Part shown: positions 1 to 12,700 of the stretch, one piece after another
Numbering within the stretch: the first letter of the stretch is position 1
Layout: the number at the start of each line of letters is the position of its first letter
Source: Nonomuraea spiralis
GTDB lineage: Bacteria; Actinomycetota; Actinomycetes; Streptosporangiales; Streptosporangiaceae
Reading direction: 5' to 3'
Length of the DNA stretch: 64,000 nucleotides
NCBI RefSeq assembly: GCF_014648435.1
Contig: NZ_BMRC01000010.1
Span: 62,001 to 126,000 of the forward strand
Translations under genes and position numbers: made by a program
Notes under the pieces: generated by a model
The model's input: only the letters and a program-made list of their open reading frames with translations
Told to the model about the DNA's origin: nothing
Database searches by the model: none

Positions 1-777
1 CAACCCGCCGAACCCGGCGACGAACCGTCCCTGCTCGTCGTACAGCCCGAAGTCGTTGGTGATCACGTCGCCGGACGGCGCGATGCTCTCCGGGCGCGGC
101 GCGTACACGTGGAAGGCGGCGCCGAGCCGCCGGGGCGCCCGGAACTCGGCGATGTAGACGGGGATGAACGGTTCCTCCCCCGACGCCTGCGTCTGGCCCA
201 GCCCGGCCAGCGTGGCCGCGTCCAGGCGGGCGGGGTGCAGGTGGAAGCCCTCGTGGCCGGGAGCGGGCGACTCCTGCCGCAGCTCGGCGAGCAGGTAGCC
301 GTCGCCGTGGTGCAGCCGTCCCGCGCACTTCATCGGCTCGCCGTGGTTGATGTCCTCGGCCCTGGCGCGGGCGTACAGGTCCTCCATGTCGCCCTGCCGC
401 CGCGCGTCCCGCCGGAGCGCGTCCACGTCGATCGGGCCGGGCGCGGGGCCGGTGGGCATGCCCAGCTTGCCGGTGAGGTTCCGCCGCCAGCCGGACAGCG
501 GCGTCCCGTCCCTGCTCCAGCGGCTCTCCGCCCGTACGTCCTCGCCGTCCACGGTGACACGGAGCTCGCGGTCGGCCTCCGGCCTGGTGACGATCGCCTC
601 GGTGAACAGCACCTCACGCAGGACGATCTCGGCGGGATCGCGCCCGGTCGCGATCAGCGTACGGAACACGAGATCGAGGAACGTCACCCCGGGCATGACG
701 GAGATGTCGTGCACCCGGTGGTTCCGCATGATGAAGTCGGAGTGCTTCAGCGTGGTGTGACACTCGATCGCGGGCAT
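1..777 (-). CDS. trans-AT polyketide synthase, N-terminal dehydratase (DH) domain; partial, runs off the left edge
   Basis: The visible 259 residues form a PKS dehydratase domain right at the N terminus. It would remove water from a beta-hydroxyacyl chain tethered to a carrier protein. The first catalytic motif reads NHRVHDISVMPG (usual HxVxGxxxxPG, with Gly replaced by Asp). A second-motif region HLHPARLDAATLAG holds the expected Asp, but Leu stands where Gln or His is usual. PFIPVYIAEFR follows, as in DH folds. The ATG at 777 lies four bases past the stop of the upstream synthase, which ends in a KS. The module is therefore split KS|DH across two proteins, and the genes are surely co-transcribed. 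The remaining domains lie outside the window. Confidence 0.85.
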   Translation of the reverse strand, partial: MPAIECHTTLKHSDFIMRNHRVHDISVMPGVTFLDLVFRTLIATGRDPAEIVLREVLFTEAIVTRPEADRELRVTVDGEDVRAESRWSRDGTPLSGWRRNLTGKLGMPTGPAPGPIDVDALRRDARRQGDMEDLYARARAEDINHGEPMKCAGRLHHGDGYLLAELRQESPAPGHEGFHLHPARLDAATLAGLGQTQASGEEPFIPVYIAEFRAPRRLGAAFHVYAPRPESIAPSGDVITNDFGLYDEQGRFVAGFGGL

Positions 778-781
778 GGAG

Positions 782-3700
782 TCAGCGCCTCCCCGTGGTG
801 ATGTGCAGGTCGAGCAGCGAGCCGGCGTCGTCCGGCGGCCCGGGGTCGGGCCCGGGATCAGGTGTGAGGGCCGGGGCGGGGTCGCGTTCCAGCCAGAGCC
901 GCCTGCGCCGGAAGACCGGCGCGGGCGCGGGCTCGCGTTCCCGCCGCGCGCGCAGCCGCGGATCGAGCTCGCTCAGTACGAGGTGCGCGTTCGTCCCGCC
1001 CAGCCCGAACGAGCTCACGCCCGCGACCCGCGGCGAGGGCCACTCCCGTGTCTCGGTGGCGGGCTCGAAGGGCGAGGCGCCGAAGTCGAAGCGCGGGTTG
1101 GGCCGCTCGCACGACAACGTCGGCGGGATCCGCCCGTGCTCGACGGCCAGCGCCGCCTTGATCAACCCGGCGATCCCGGCCGCGCTGAGCGTGTGCCCGA
1201 TGTTGCTCTTCACGCTGCCGATCGCGCACGTGCCCGGGTCGCCGCCCTCGCCGAACACCCGCGTCAGGGCGCGCAGCTCGATGGGGTCGCCGATGAGGGT
1301 GCCGGTGCCGTGCGCCTCGATCAGGCCGATCTCGTGGGGGGCGCGACCGGCCGCCGCGAGGGCCCGGCGGACCACGTCGGCCTGGGCCTCGGGGTTGGGC
1401 GTGGTGACGCCCATGGTGCGGCCGTCGTTGTTCACGGCGACCGCCTCGATGACCGCGTGCACCCGGTCGCCGTCGGCCAGCGCCGCCCGCAACGGCTTGA
1501 GCAGGACGACCCCGCAGCCCTCCCCCGGCACGAACCCGTCGGCGCGCTCGTCGAACGTGTGGCACCGGCCGGTGGGCGACAGCGCCTTGGCCGCGCTGAG
1601 CTGGAGGTAGTCGTTCTCGTCCAGAAGCACCTCCACACCGCCCGCCAGGGCGACCTCGGCCTCCCCGGCGAGCAGGCTCTGCGCGGCGAGCTGCACGCCG
1701 ACCAGCGAGGACGAGCAGGCGCTGTCCACGACGAGGTTCGGGCCGCGCAGGTCGAAGTGGTGGGCGACCCTGGCCGCGATGAAGTTCTGGTCGGAGGCGA
1801 GCCCGCCCGGCCGCACGCCGACCCGCCGCCCGTAGTCGGACATGCGGGCGCCGGCGAACACACCGGCGCGGCGTCCGCGCAGCTCGGCGGGCTGGTATCC
1901 GGCGTCGGCGAGGCAGGCGGCGCAGCACTCCAGAAACAGGCGGATCGCCGGGTCGAGGGCGCGGGCCTCGTCCTCGCCCAGGTCGAAGTAGTCGTTGTCG
2001 AAGTCCTCGATGCCCTCGACGAAGCCGCCCCACTTGCTGACGCTGCGCCCGAGTGCGGGCTCGGGGCTGTAGAACTCGCGGTGGTCCCACCGGGAGGCGG
2101 GCACCTCGCGTACGTCGCACCGGCCCGCGACCAGGTTCCGCCAGAACGCGGCCACGTCGGGAGCGCCGGGCAGGCGGCAGGCCATCCCGATGATCGCGAT
2201 CCTGCGGTCCTCAGCCGACGCTTCGACGGCGACGACCTCCGGGGCAGGCTCCGGGACGCTCTCCGGGGCAGGCTCCGGTGTGGCCTGGGTGGGCTCGTCC
2301 GGGAGGCCCAGGTGGTCGCGGAGCTGGTCCAGCGTCGGATGGTCCAGCAGCAGCGACGGTTCCAGGCTCTCCCCGAGCCGTTCCTCGATGCGCTGCACCA
2401 GCTCGGCCAGCATCACCGACTCCACCCCGAGGTCACCGAACTCCGCCGCCGGATCCAGCGCGTTCACGGGGATGCCGATCGTCTCGGAGAACAGGACGGC
2501 CAGCCAGTCGGGCCCCGCAGATCCGGCGTCCCGCGCGGGCTCGGGGGCCGTACGGCGCTCGGCCCGTTCCGGCAGCCTGACCAGCGCCGGTACGTCCACC
2601 TCCGCCCCGGCCGGCGGGCACGGCAACACGGTCGCGCCGCGCGGGAGCCCGATCACCCGGTCCAGCACGCGCAGCCCGTCCCGGTCGGCGAGGGCCGCGA
2701 GGCCGACGGGCTCGCAGACGTTCGGCTTCCCGCGCGCGCCGCCGGACTCCCGCCACTGCGGCCAGTCGACCGAACGGAACTCCGGCCGCCCGGACCGCCG
2801 CCCGACCCCGGTGTAGAGGTCGAGGAAGGTGTTGGCGGCGGCGTAGTCCGCGACCCCGGCGGCCAGGGCGGGCACGGCGGCGCAGACGGAGGAGAAGGTG
2901 ACGAAGAAGGCCGGACGGTCCTGCGCGCACGCCTCGTCCAGCGCCTCCAGGAGGTCGGCCTTGGGCGCGAGCACGGCACGCAGGTCGTCCTGGGACTTGT
3001 GGGCCAGCGACGGGCGGCCCTGGCTGGAACGTCCCGCGCAGTGGACGACGCCGCCGATCGGTCCCAGCTCGCGCCGTACGCCCTCCAGGAAGGCGGCCAG
3101 CCCGGACGGCGGCCCGGTGTGCACGACCACCCGGGCGCCCATACGTTCCAGGCCGAGGACGGTGGCGACGGACTCCTCGCCGGAGCCGTCCCACTGGTCG
3201 CGCGGCGGCAGCGGCCGGACGCCGAGCAGGGCGAGCCGCCGCGCGCCGCGTCCGGCCAGGTGGCGGGCCACCAGCGCGCCCAGGCCCCTGGTTCCGCCGC
3301 TCACGACGTAGACGGCCTCGGGGTCGAGGTCCGGCTCCGCGTACGGCGCGGGCAACTCCCGCAGACCGGGACGGAAACGTCCGCCGTCCCGGTGACAGAC
3401 CTCCCCGTACGGCTCGTCGGCCGCCCACTCGGCCCGGATCTGCGGGGCAGAGGGCCGGTCGCTGTCCAGCACGGTGGCCTTGACCGTCGGGTACTCGGCG
3501 GCGAGCATCCGTACGAACCCCGCCATCCGCGCCCCCGCCAGGCTCGGCCGGGCGCCGTCGAGGTCCAGCAGGCCGCTGGTGACGTGCAGGATCGTGAGCG
3601 GCTGCCGCCTGGCCAGGGCGTCCTGGAGGGTGGCGAGCCGTTCCAGCTCGCGGCCCGGGTGGGCCTCGCCCAGGTCGCACAGGTCGATCCAGCCGGTGAA

Positions 3701-6700
3701 CCCGTCCGGGACCGGGTCACCCTCGCGTATGAGCACGACCTGCTCGCCCAGTGACCGGGCCAGCTCCTCCGAGGCGTCGTTGAACAGGCACACCACGCCG
3801 CCGCCGCCCAGCGTGCCGGGGTCGGGCGCGGGACGGTCGCAGGCCGTCCAAACCCGCTCGAAAAGCGGCGTCTCAGGACCGAGCGGCTCGGAGGTGGTCG
3901 GCTCGGGACCGATCGGCTCGGGGGACGCGGCCGGTTCGAAGGGCCAGCACCGCATCCGGTCGAACGGGTACGTCGGCAGCCCCACCACGCGGGCGCCCGG
4001 GGGCGGCGTCCAGTCCACGTCGCCGCCGTCCACCCAGTGCCGTCCCAGCTCAAGCAGGTCGTCCGGCCGCACGAGGGGTGGGGCGGCCGGGCGTACGCGG
4101 CCGTGCAGGATGTCGGCGGGCTCCGACCGGGCGAACCGCTCCAGCCGTTCGCACAGCTCCCCCACTTCGGTGGCGACCAGCGCGAGCCGCTCGCGCAGCG
4201 GCTCGCGTCCGATCTGGAGGGTGTGGGCGACGTCGGCGAGGCGTTCGGGCGTGGCGCGCAGGTGCGCGGCCAGCCGCCCGGCCATGACGCGCAGCCGCTT
4301 CTCGTCGTGCGCCGACATCACGACCAACTGCGCCCCCGCCTCGCCCGCACCGGCCTCAGGGGGTGGGGGTTCCTCCAGCACCGCGTGTGCGATCGTGCCG
4401 CCGGCGCCGAAGGAGCTGATGCCCGCCCGCCGGGGCGCGCCGCCGGGCCCCTCGGGCCAGTCGGCCGCCTCGCGCTGCACGCGGAAGGGGATCTCGTCCC
4501 AGCGGATGTCCGGGTTGAGCTCGTCGGCGTGCAGGGACGGCGCCAGCCGCCGGTGCCGGAGCTGGAGCACGATCTTGGTGAGCCCGGCGATGCCGGCGCC
4601 CGACTCGACGTGCCCGAGGTTGGACTTGACCGACCCGATCGGGATGCTCCCCTGAGCCGCCCCCGCCTGCCCGAAGACCCGCATGAGGGCGTTGATCTCG
4701 ATGGGGTCGCCGAGCGCGGTGCCCGCGCCGTGGCATTCCAGGTAGCCGATGCCGGCGGGGTCCACCCCCGCGTCGGCGAGCGCGCGGGCGACGAGTTCGC
4801 CCTCCTCGACCGGGCTGGGCACCACCCAGCCGTTCGTACGGCCCGAGTGCACCACGGCGGTGCCCCTGATCACGGCGTGGATGCGGTCGCCGTCCGCCTT
4901 CGCCCTGGACAGCGGCTTGAGCAGGACGGCCCCGGCCCCCTCGGCGGGCACGAAGCCGTCCCCGCCCGCACCGAAGCTGTGACAGCGCCGGTCGCCGGCC
5001 GTCAGCCGCATCCGGGCGTGCTGGACGAACTTGTTCGGGTGCAGGTTGAGGTTGACGCCGCCGGCGATGGCCAGCTCGCACTCGCCCTGGCGCAGCGACC
5101 GTACCGCGAGGTGCAGGGCGGCCAGCGACGACGAGCACATCGTGTCGACCGACATGCTGGGCCCCTTGAGGTCCAGGTGGTAGGAGACGCGGTTGGCCAC
5201 GCCGCCCAGGGTCGCGCCGGTGTCCTGGGGCGTGCCGCGCAGGCTCTGCTCGACGCCGAAGAACGGGTACTCGTTGTACATCACACCCGCGTAGACGGCC
5301 ACGTTCGATCCGTGCCGGTCGCGCAGGCGGGTGCGGGGGTAGCCGGCGTCCTCCAGGGCTTCCCAGGTGACCTCCAGGAAGACGCGTTCCTGCGGGTCCA
5401 TGAGGGCCGCGTCGCGCGGGGTGATGCCGAACAGCAGCGGGTCGAAGTCGGTCACGCCGTCGAGGAAGCCGCCCCACATCAGGTCCACGGGCCAGCCGTC
5501 GCGGGTCCGGCCGTCGGGGACGCGGGAGAGCGAGTGCCGCCCGGCCGCCAGGTTCTCCCAGAACGTCGCCAGGTCGGGGGCGTCGGGGTAACGCCCGGCG
5601 ATCCCGATCACGGCCACCGCGCCGTCGTCGTCAGGCTCGGTGGTTCCCGGCCCCGGCCGTCCAGGGCTCGCGGGCTGCTCGGAGGGCTCGGGTCGCTCGG
5701 GTCGCTCGGAGGGCTCGGGGCGTGGGGCGGGGGTTCGGGCGGAGAGGGCGGCGGCGACCCCGGCGAGGTCGCCGTGCTCGAAGAAGAGCGTCCGCGACCG
5801 TTCCCCAAGGTCTTGTTCCAGCCGCGCGTTGAGCAGGCCGATCTGGTACGACGTCAGCCCGTACTGCTCCAGCGGCACCCGCACCCCCAGCCGGTCGGCG
5901 TCGATGCCCGAGACCTCGGCGTAGACGCCCTTGAGGTACTCCTCCATCTCCCCCGTCTCGACCCGGGCCGCGACCGGCTCCGCCCGCTCGATCCAGTACG
6001 GCTCCCCCTCGGACGGACCGGCGGGCAGCGCCACCCGTCCGGGCGGCTCCGGCCAGAACCGTTCCCAGTCGACCTCCTGCCCGGCCACCCAGGCGGCGGC
6101 TGCCTCGGCCTCCTCCGTACCCCCGCCGGGGTGAGCGGCGTCGCCGGTGAGCACGGACGGATGCGCCCTGCCCGCCGCGAACGCCTCCAGCCCCTCGCGC
6201 AGCCCCGCCACGTCCCGGCAGACGACGGCGAGCCGATGCGCGAGCGCGGCGCGCCCGGTCTGCGTGGTGTACGCGACCCGGCCGAGCCCCGGCTCCCCGG
6301 CCCCGGAGGCCGCTCCGGCCTCGGCGGTCCCGGCGGCGAGGCGGCGGACCGCGGTCACGAGTTGCTCCCCGGTCGCGGCGGAGACCAGCACGGCGTGCTC
6401 CCGCCCGTCGCCGGGCACACCACCCGGGGACTCCTCCGGCAGGGGCGCGCGGACGACGGCGTGGGCGTGCGTGCCGGTCGCCCCGAAGGCGTTGACCAGC
6501 GCCCGGCGCCGCTCGCCGGTCCACGGCCGCGGCTCCTCGGGCACGGTGACCGCGTCGGTGGGCGGCTCCGCGAGGAGGGTCGGCGCGAGGCGTCCGTGCC
6601 GGATCTGGAGCAGCACCTTGGCGAGCTGGGAGGCTCCGGAGGCGGCTTCGAGGTGGCCGATGTTCGGCTTGAGCGTGCCCGCCGCGACCGGCTCGGCGCG

Positions 6701-9700
6701 TGCGCCGAAGACCTCGGTGAGCGCCTCCGCCTCGGCCGCGTCGGCCAGGGCGGCGCCGGCCGCCGCACACTCGACGTAGGAGATGTCGCCGGGTCCGGCG
6801 CCGGCCCGGTCCAGCGCCTGGCGCATGGACTCGGCCATGGCCGTGGCACTCGGCGCGGTGAAACGCCCGGTACGTCCGGTGTGCGCGACCCATGTGGCCT
6901 CGACCACGCCGTGCACGTCGTCCCCCGCCCGGACGGCGTCCGCGACGGGCCGCAGCAGGAAGGAGCCGACGCCCTCGCCCACGGTCCAGCCCGGCCGGTC
7001 GGCGTCGAACGCGGCGGCCCCGGCCTCCTCGGCCAGCAGGCCGAGCCCGGCCAGCAGCCCGGCGTGGTAGGGGTCGGCGAGCAGGTTGACGCCCGCGACC
7101 ACGGCCGCGTCGCAGTCGCCCGTACGGATGGCCTGGGCGGCCAGGTGCAGGGCGGTCAGCGTGGAGGAGCACGAGGTGTCCACGGCGATGCTCGGCCCGG
7201 TGAAGCCGAAGAAGTACGAGACGCGGTTGACCATGTCGGACGCGGTCGCCGAGACCACCGCCGGGCCGCCCGCGCGCCAGGCGGCGGCGCCCGCGTGCTG
7301 GTAGTCGTGCCACATCGAGCCGACGAAGACGCCCACTCTGGGGGCGGTCGCGTGCAGCGAGGCGGGGGTGTGCCCGGCGTGCTCCAGGCATTCCCAGACG
7401 CTGTGCAGGAGCAGCCGGAGCTGCGGGTCGAGCGTCACGGCCTCCTGCGGCGAGATGTGGAAGCGCAGGCTGTCGAAGCGGTCGATGTGTTCCAGGTAGC
7501 CTCCGGGGCGCTCGCCTCTGGGGTTCGGGCCGAGGCTGCGGGCGCCGGTGCGCAGGTTGTGCCAGAAGCCGTCCAGGTCGTCGGCGCCGGGGTAGCGCCC
7601 GGCCATGCCGATCACGGCCAGCCCGGCCGGCCGCGTCGCGGGGCCGGGCGCGGTCGCGGTCGCGGGGACGGGCTCGGCCGCCGTCGCAGGGGCGAACGTG
7701 GGGGCGGTGCCGCCGGTCGCGTGGTCGGCGGGGCCGCCCAGAAACGCCTGGAGGAAGTGGTGGCCCTCGTCGAGGTCGAACTGGTCGCGGATGCGGTCGA
7801 AGGCCACGTCGCCGATGGGACAGAGCCCGATGCCGCAGGCCGCCTGGCCGGTCATCAGGAGTTGCCCGAGGTAGCCCGCCTCCAGGGTCAGGTAGCGCAG
7901 GCTCTGCTCGCCGTACAGCGGCTCGATGCCCTTGGTCTGGCCGATCAGGTAGAGGGTGAAGCCTGCGCGGTCGTACAGGTCGCGGTTGTAGACGAAGTGC
8001 ACGGAACGGTCGTTCTCGGGGCGGGCGTTCACCAGCTGGAGGGCGTGCTCGTTCGGGTTGTAGTAGTAGACGCCCTCGGCGACGCCGTCGATCGCGCCCC
8101 TGGTGACGTGCAGGTACGCCTGCACGGCGTACGTGTCCCCGGCCGACGGGTACAGGTGGCGCGCACGGTCGCCGAGCCGCCGCTCGCGCAGCAGGCTGAG
8201 CAGCCGGCACAACGACCGGTACGGCAACGAGCCGGGCCCGAAGTCGCGTACGCTGGCCCGCCACGCGAAGTGCTCCTCGGGCACGTCGATCCGGTCCAGC
8301 CGGATGAGGGTGGCGTCCGGCTCCAGCGGGCGCAGGTTCCACCGTCCCGCCTTGAACGCCTCCCGGTCCTCGGCCGAGAAGAAGTCCACCTCACCGGGCA
8401 CGGCGGGCTCTTCGGAGACGGCGGGCTCTTCGACGGGACGTCTCTCGGGCGGTTGTTTCCGGGCGGGGGGCCCGGTGGGGGCGCCCGCGACGGCGGCGAT
8501 GCCCATGACGGTCGGGTTCTCCAGGAGCAGCGCCACCGGGACGCGCCGGCCGTACCGCTTCCGCAGCGCCTTGGAGACCTGGACCATGGTGAACGACGTG
8601 ACGCCCTGGTCCCACAGGTCCTGCTCGGCATCGACCTCCTCGACCCCGAGCAGCTCGGCGAACAGCTCCGCGATCTCCGTCACCACCTCCTCCCCCACGC
8701 CCTCGGGCTCGGGCTCGGCTTCGGGAACAGGGTCGGGCGCCTGGGCGGTGAGCGGCCAGGGAAGCGCGTCGCGGTCCAGCTTGCCGTTGGAGGTGGCCGG
8801 GAACGTACGCACGAACGCCACATGGTTGGGCACCATGTACGCCGGCAGCGTCCCGGCCGCGTGCGTGCGCAGTTCCCCGACGTCGGGCTCCGCGCCCTCG
8901 GCCATCACGTACGCGACCAGCTTGCGTTCCCCCGAGCGGTCGTCACGGGCCAGGACGACGACGTCCCGTACGCCCGGGTGCTGCCGCAGCCGGTGCTCGA
9001 TCTCGCCCAGCTCGACCCGGAACCCGCGGATCTTGACCTGGTTGTCGGCCCGCCCGAGGAACGTGATGTTCCCGTCGGGCAGCAGCGCGGCCCGGTCGCC
9101 GGTCAGGTACATGCGACCGCCCGCGAACGGGTCCGGCACGAACCGCTCGGCGGTCAGCTCGGGCTGGTTGCGGTAGCCGAGGCTCAGGCACCGGCCGCCG
9201 ATGTACAGGTCGCCCTCCTCCCCTTCCGGGCAGGGCCGCCGGTCCTCGTCGAGGATGTGGTAGAGGGCATCGTCGATCGGCCGCCCGTACGGGATGCTCC
9301 GCCACGACGGGTCGATCTGCCCCACCTCGTACCAGTTCGACCAGACGGTGGCCTCGGTCGCGCCGCCCAGGCTGACCACCCGCGCCCGCGGGAAGGTGGC
9401 GCGTACGGCGTCGGGCAGCGGCAGCGGCGTGTAGTCGCCGCTGAGGAAGACCAGCCGCAGGTCGCCGGTGCCCCGCTCGCCCTGCCGCTCGGCGAGCAGC
9501 GGGGCGAGCTGGTTGAGCGTCGTGGGCGCGGAGTTCCAGAACGTGACGGGCTCGTCGATCAGGACGTCCAGCAGCAGCTCGGGATCACGCTGCTGGCCCT
9601 CGTCGGCGATGTAGAGCGAGGCGCCCCGGCCGAGCAGGCCGAAGATGTCGAACACCGACAGGTCGAAGCCGAGCGAGGTGACGCAGAGCCCGACGTCGGA

Positions 9701-12700
9701 CTCGTCGAAGTCGAACGTGCGGTAGCACCAGTCGAGCAGGTTGAGCAGCGGCCGGTGGCTGACCTCGACGCCCTTGGGCTTGCCTGTGCTGCCCGAGGTG
9801 AAGATCACGTAGGCGAGGTCGTCCACGGTGTTGACGAGGGGCGGGTCGCCGCGGTCGTCCGTGCCGTCGTCCTCGCTGTCGTCCAGCTCGACGGCGCGCA
9901 CGCCGTCGGGCATGGCCCAGCCGGACGTCTCCGCGCGGGTGAGCACGATCCGGGCGGCGGCGTCGTCCAGCATGACGGCGGCCCGCTCGTCCGGCAGCGA
10001 CGGCTCGACGGGCAGGTACGCGCCGCCCGCCTTGAGAATCCCGAGGACGGCGGCCACCATGTCCGGCCCGCGGCACAGGCGCACGCTGACCACCGTCCCC
10101 GGCCCCACGTCCAGCTCCTTCAGCCGCCAGGCGGCGGCGTTGGCGCGGCGGTTCAGCTCCCCGTACGTCATGGTGCCGCCGGCGTGCCGCAACGCGACCG
10201 CGTCGGGCCGGGCGGCGGCCTGCCGCTCGAACAGCCGGTGCGCCGGGCGCAGCCGGTCCTCGAAGGCCGCGAACAGCTCGGCGAGGTCGGGGAACTCCGG
10301 CTCCAGCGCGTCCCAGTGGTAGTGCAGCCGGTCACCCTCCCTGATGACGATGCAGTCGAGCGCGACGTCCGGGGTGTAGGTCAGCCACGGCCCGGCCTCG
10401 ACGCCGTCCGGCAGCGGGTACGCGGTCAGGTCGAGGGTGCTGGTGTAGACGACGGGGAAGGCGTACGCGCGGTGGCGGCGTTCCCGCATGACGTGGCCGC
10501 GCAGGGTGGCCAGGCCGGTCAGGGCGCCGTTCGCGGCGTCGGCGGCGATCCGGTCCGGGTAGGACTCCTCGTCGGTGACCCAGCTCAGGGCGGTGAACTC
10601 GCCGGGGCGCAGCGGCTCGGACTCGGCGGTCCAGCGCACCACGGACACGCTGAACGGGTCGGGGAACCGCCTGCCCAGCGCGCCGGCCAGGGCGGCGAAG
10701 ACGGTCTCGTCGGAGACGGCGGCGACGCTGCCGCTCAGCCGGACGCGACGCGCGGGCGTCGTCGCCACCTCAGGCCCGGGCGGCAGGTCGCGGAAGCGCT
10801 CCTGCCAGTACCCATCCCCACGCGGCCCCGCCGGAGCGCCCCCCACCTCGTCGGACGGGCGCGCCTCGACGGACGGCCCCGCCTCGTCGGACGCCCCGAC
10901 CGCAGGGGACGGGCGTGGGTCGGCGGAGGGGTCGGCGTAGAGCCTGAAGAGCTCGCGCAGCACGATGTGGATGCTCCGCCCGTCGAGCACCGTGAGGTCG
11001 ACGGCCGCGTGCACCGTCTCGCCGCTGACCCGCAGCTCCCACTGCGGCCAGCGGCCCAGCGGGAAGGCCCGCCCGGCCATCTCCTCGGCCGTCCGCTCCG
11101 CCGACGCCGTCCGCTCCGCCGACGCCGGCTGCTCGTCATCGGCCCCACCGGTCTCGGGGATGTTCCAGTTCTCCGGCGCGCGCGGTCTGACCCGTAGCGT
11201 CCCGTCGTGGGTGACCTCCGAGCGCAGCGCGTCGTAGGCCGCCACCAGCCGCAGCCAGGCCCGTTCGAGCCGGTCCCGGTCCAGGTCGCGGACGTGGAAG
11301 CTGTGGTAGACCTGGCAACCGTCGTACCGGCACGAGCCGCCCGCGCGGGCCACGTAGTACGCCTTCTGGAGCTCGTTGAGCGGCCGGGTCTCCGCCTCGC
11401 CGGTGTCGGCCGCGAGAGCACGCAGCGCGTTGGTGAAGCGGGCGAACAGCGCCTCCGGCTCGCCGGGCGCGAAGCAGCCGGGCACGAGGTCCCAGCGCAG
11501 CCGCAGCTCGCCGTCGAGCTCCCACATCTGGTGGTCGAGCGCGACGCCTGAGGTCTGGCTCAGCGCGTACGACACCGGCGGCACGGCCTCGTCGGGCCGG
11601 GCGTCCAGCAGGCTGGTGAACACGACGGGCAGCGCCGTACGCGCGCGCAGCTCCCGCATGACGGTCACGCCGGGGACGGCCGCGTGGCCGAGGTCGCGCC
11701 ACAACCGCCGGTGCACCTCGCGGACGGCCTCCTCCAGCGGCTCGCCGAGCGTGCTCTCCACGGCGAACACGGCGGTGCCGGTGAACGGCCCGACCACCTC
11801 GTCCACCTCGCGCGGCAACCAGGCGCGGCCGGTCGTGGTGACGGCGAGGGAGCAGTCCTCGCCCCTGCCGACCGTCTCGGCGAACAGGGTGAGCACGAGG
11901 GCGGTCGGCGAGACGTCCAGCTCGGCGGCCCTGGCGCGCAGGGCGCTCCACTGGGCGGCGGTGAGCGAGCCGGTCAGCGCGGTACGCGGCGACCCGTCCG
12001 GCGTCCGGGCGGCGGGGCCGGGCGGCAGGTCCGTCAGGCGCTCCCGCCAGTAGTCCAGGTCCTCCTGGTGGCGGGGGCCGCGCCGCTGGGCCTCCAGCGC
12101 CAGCAGGCAGTCGCGCACGGAGTGACCGGCCTCCTCCAGGCGATGTCCGGGGTCGCGGTAGCAGTGCCACCAGTCGCGCATGAGCACGTCGAGCCCGCGA
12201 CCGTCGGTCACGCTCGCGTCGATGCCGAAATGCACGGTTCCGGGCGTGGTGACCTCGACGGCGAACGGCGGCCAGACGCCGGGCTCGTAACGCCGGTGGG
12301 CGAGGCGTTCGCGGGCGCCGGGCTCGTCCACCGGCAGGTCCCAGGAGGGGGCCCGCTCCAGCACCCGCTGGCTGCCGTCGTCGCCCAGCTCCAGGCGCAG
12401 GGCGTCGTGGTGGTCGACGACGCGCTGCCAGGCGGCGCGCAGCCGCTCGGGGTCCACGCCGGGCACCTCGAACTCGCGGTAGACCTGGCAGCCGACCGGG
12501 TCTGGGGTGGCGTCCTCGTCCGCGCCCATGACGTACGCCTGCTGCAGGGGCGTCAGGGGGAACGGCTCGTGCCGCTCGCCGGGGGCCGCCTCGATCACCG
12601 GCCCGGCCGGGACCGTGCCCTCCGCCGTCCCGGCCGCCTCGGCGATCAGCTCGGTGATCAGCTCGGCCAGCTCCGCCGGTGTCCCGCAGCCGCCCAGCCG

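Noticed and set aside
776..3754. 992-codon + strand frame
   Set aside because: Antisense shadow of the KR and final KS domains; no recognisable domain.
6430..7630. First KS as a pseudogene or frameshifted domain
   Set aside because: The frame is intact, the Cys and second His remain, and His-less KS0 domains are standard in trans-AT systems.
4037..11197. 7.2-kb open frame on the + strand (2386 codons)
   Set aside because: It is antisense to the PKS/NRPS gene; composition (Gly, Arg, Pro, Val, Gln-rich, no motifs) is the shadow of codon-biased DNA, while the other strand encodes clear catalytic domains.
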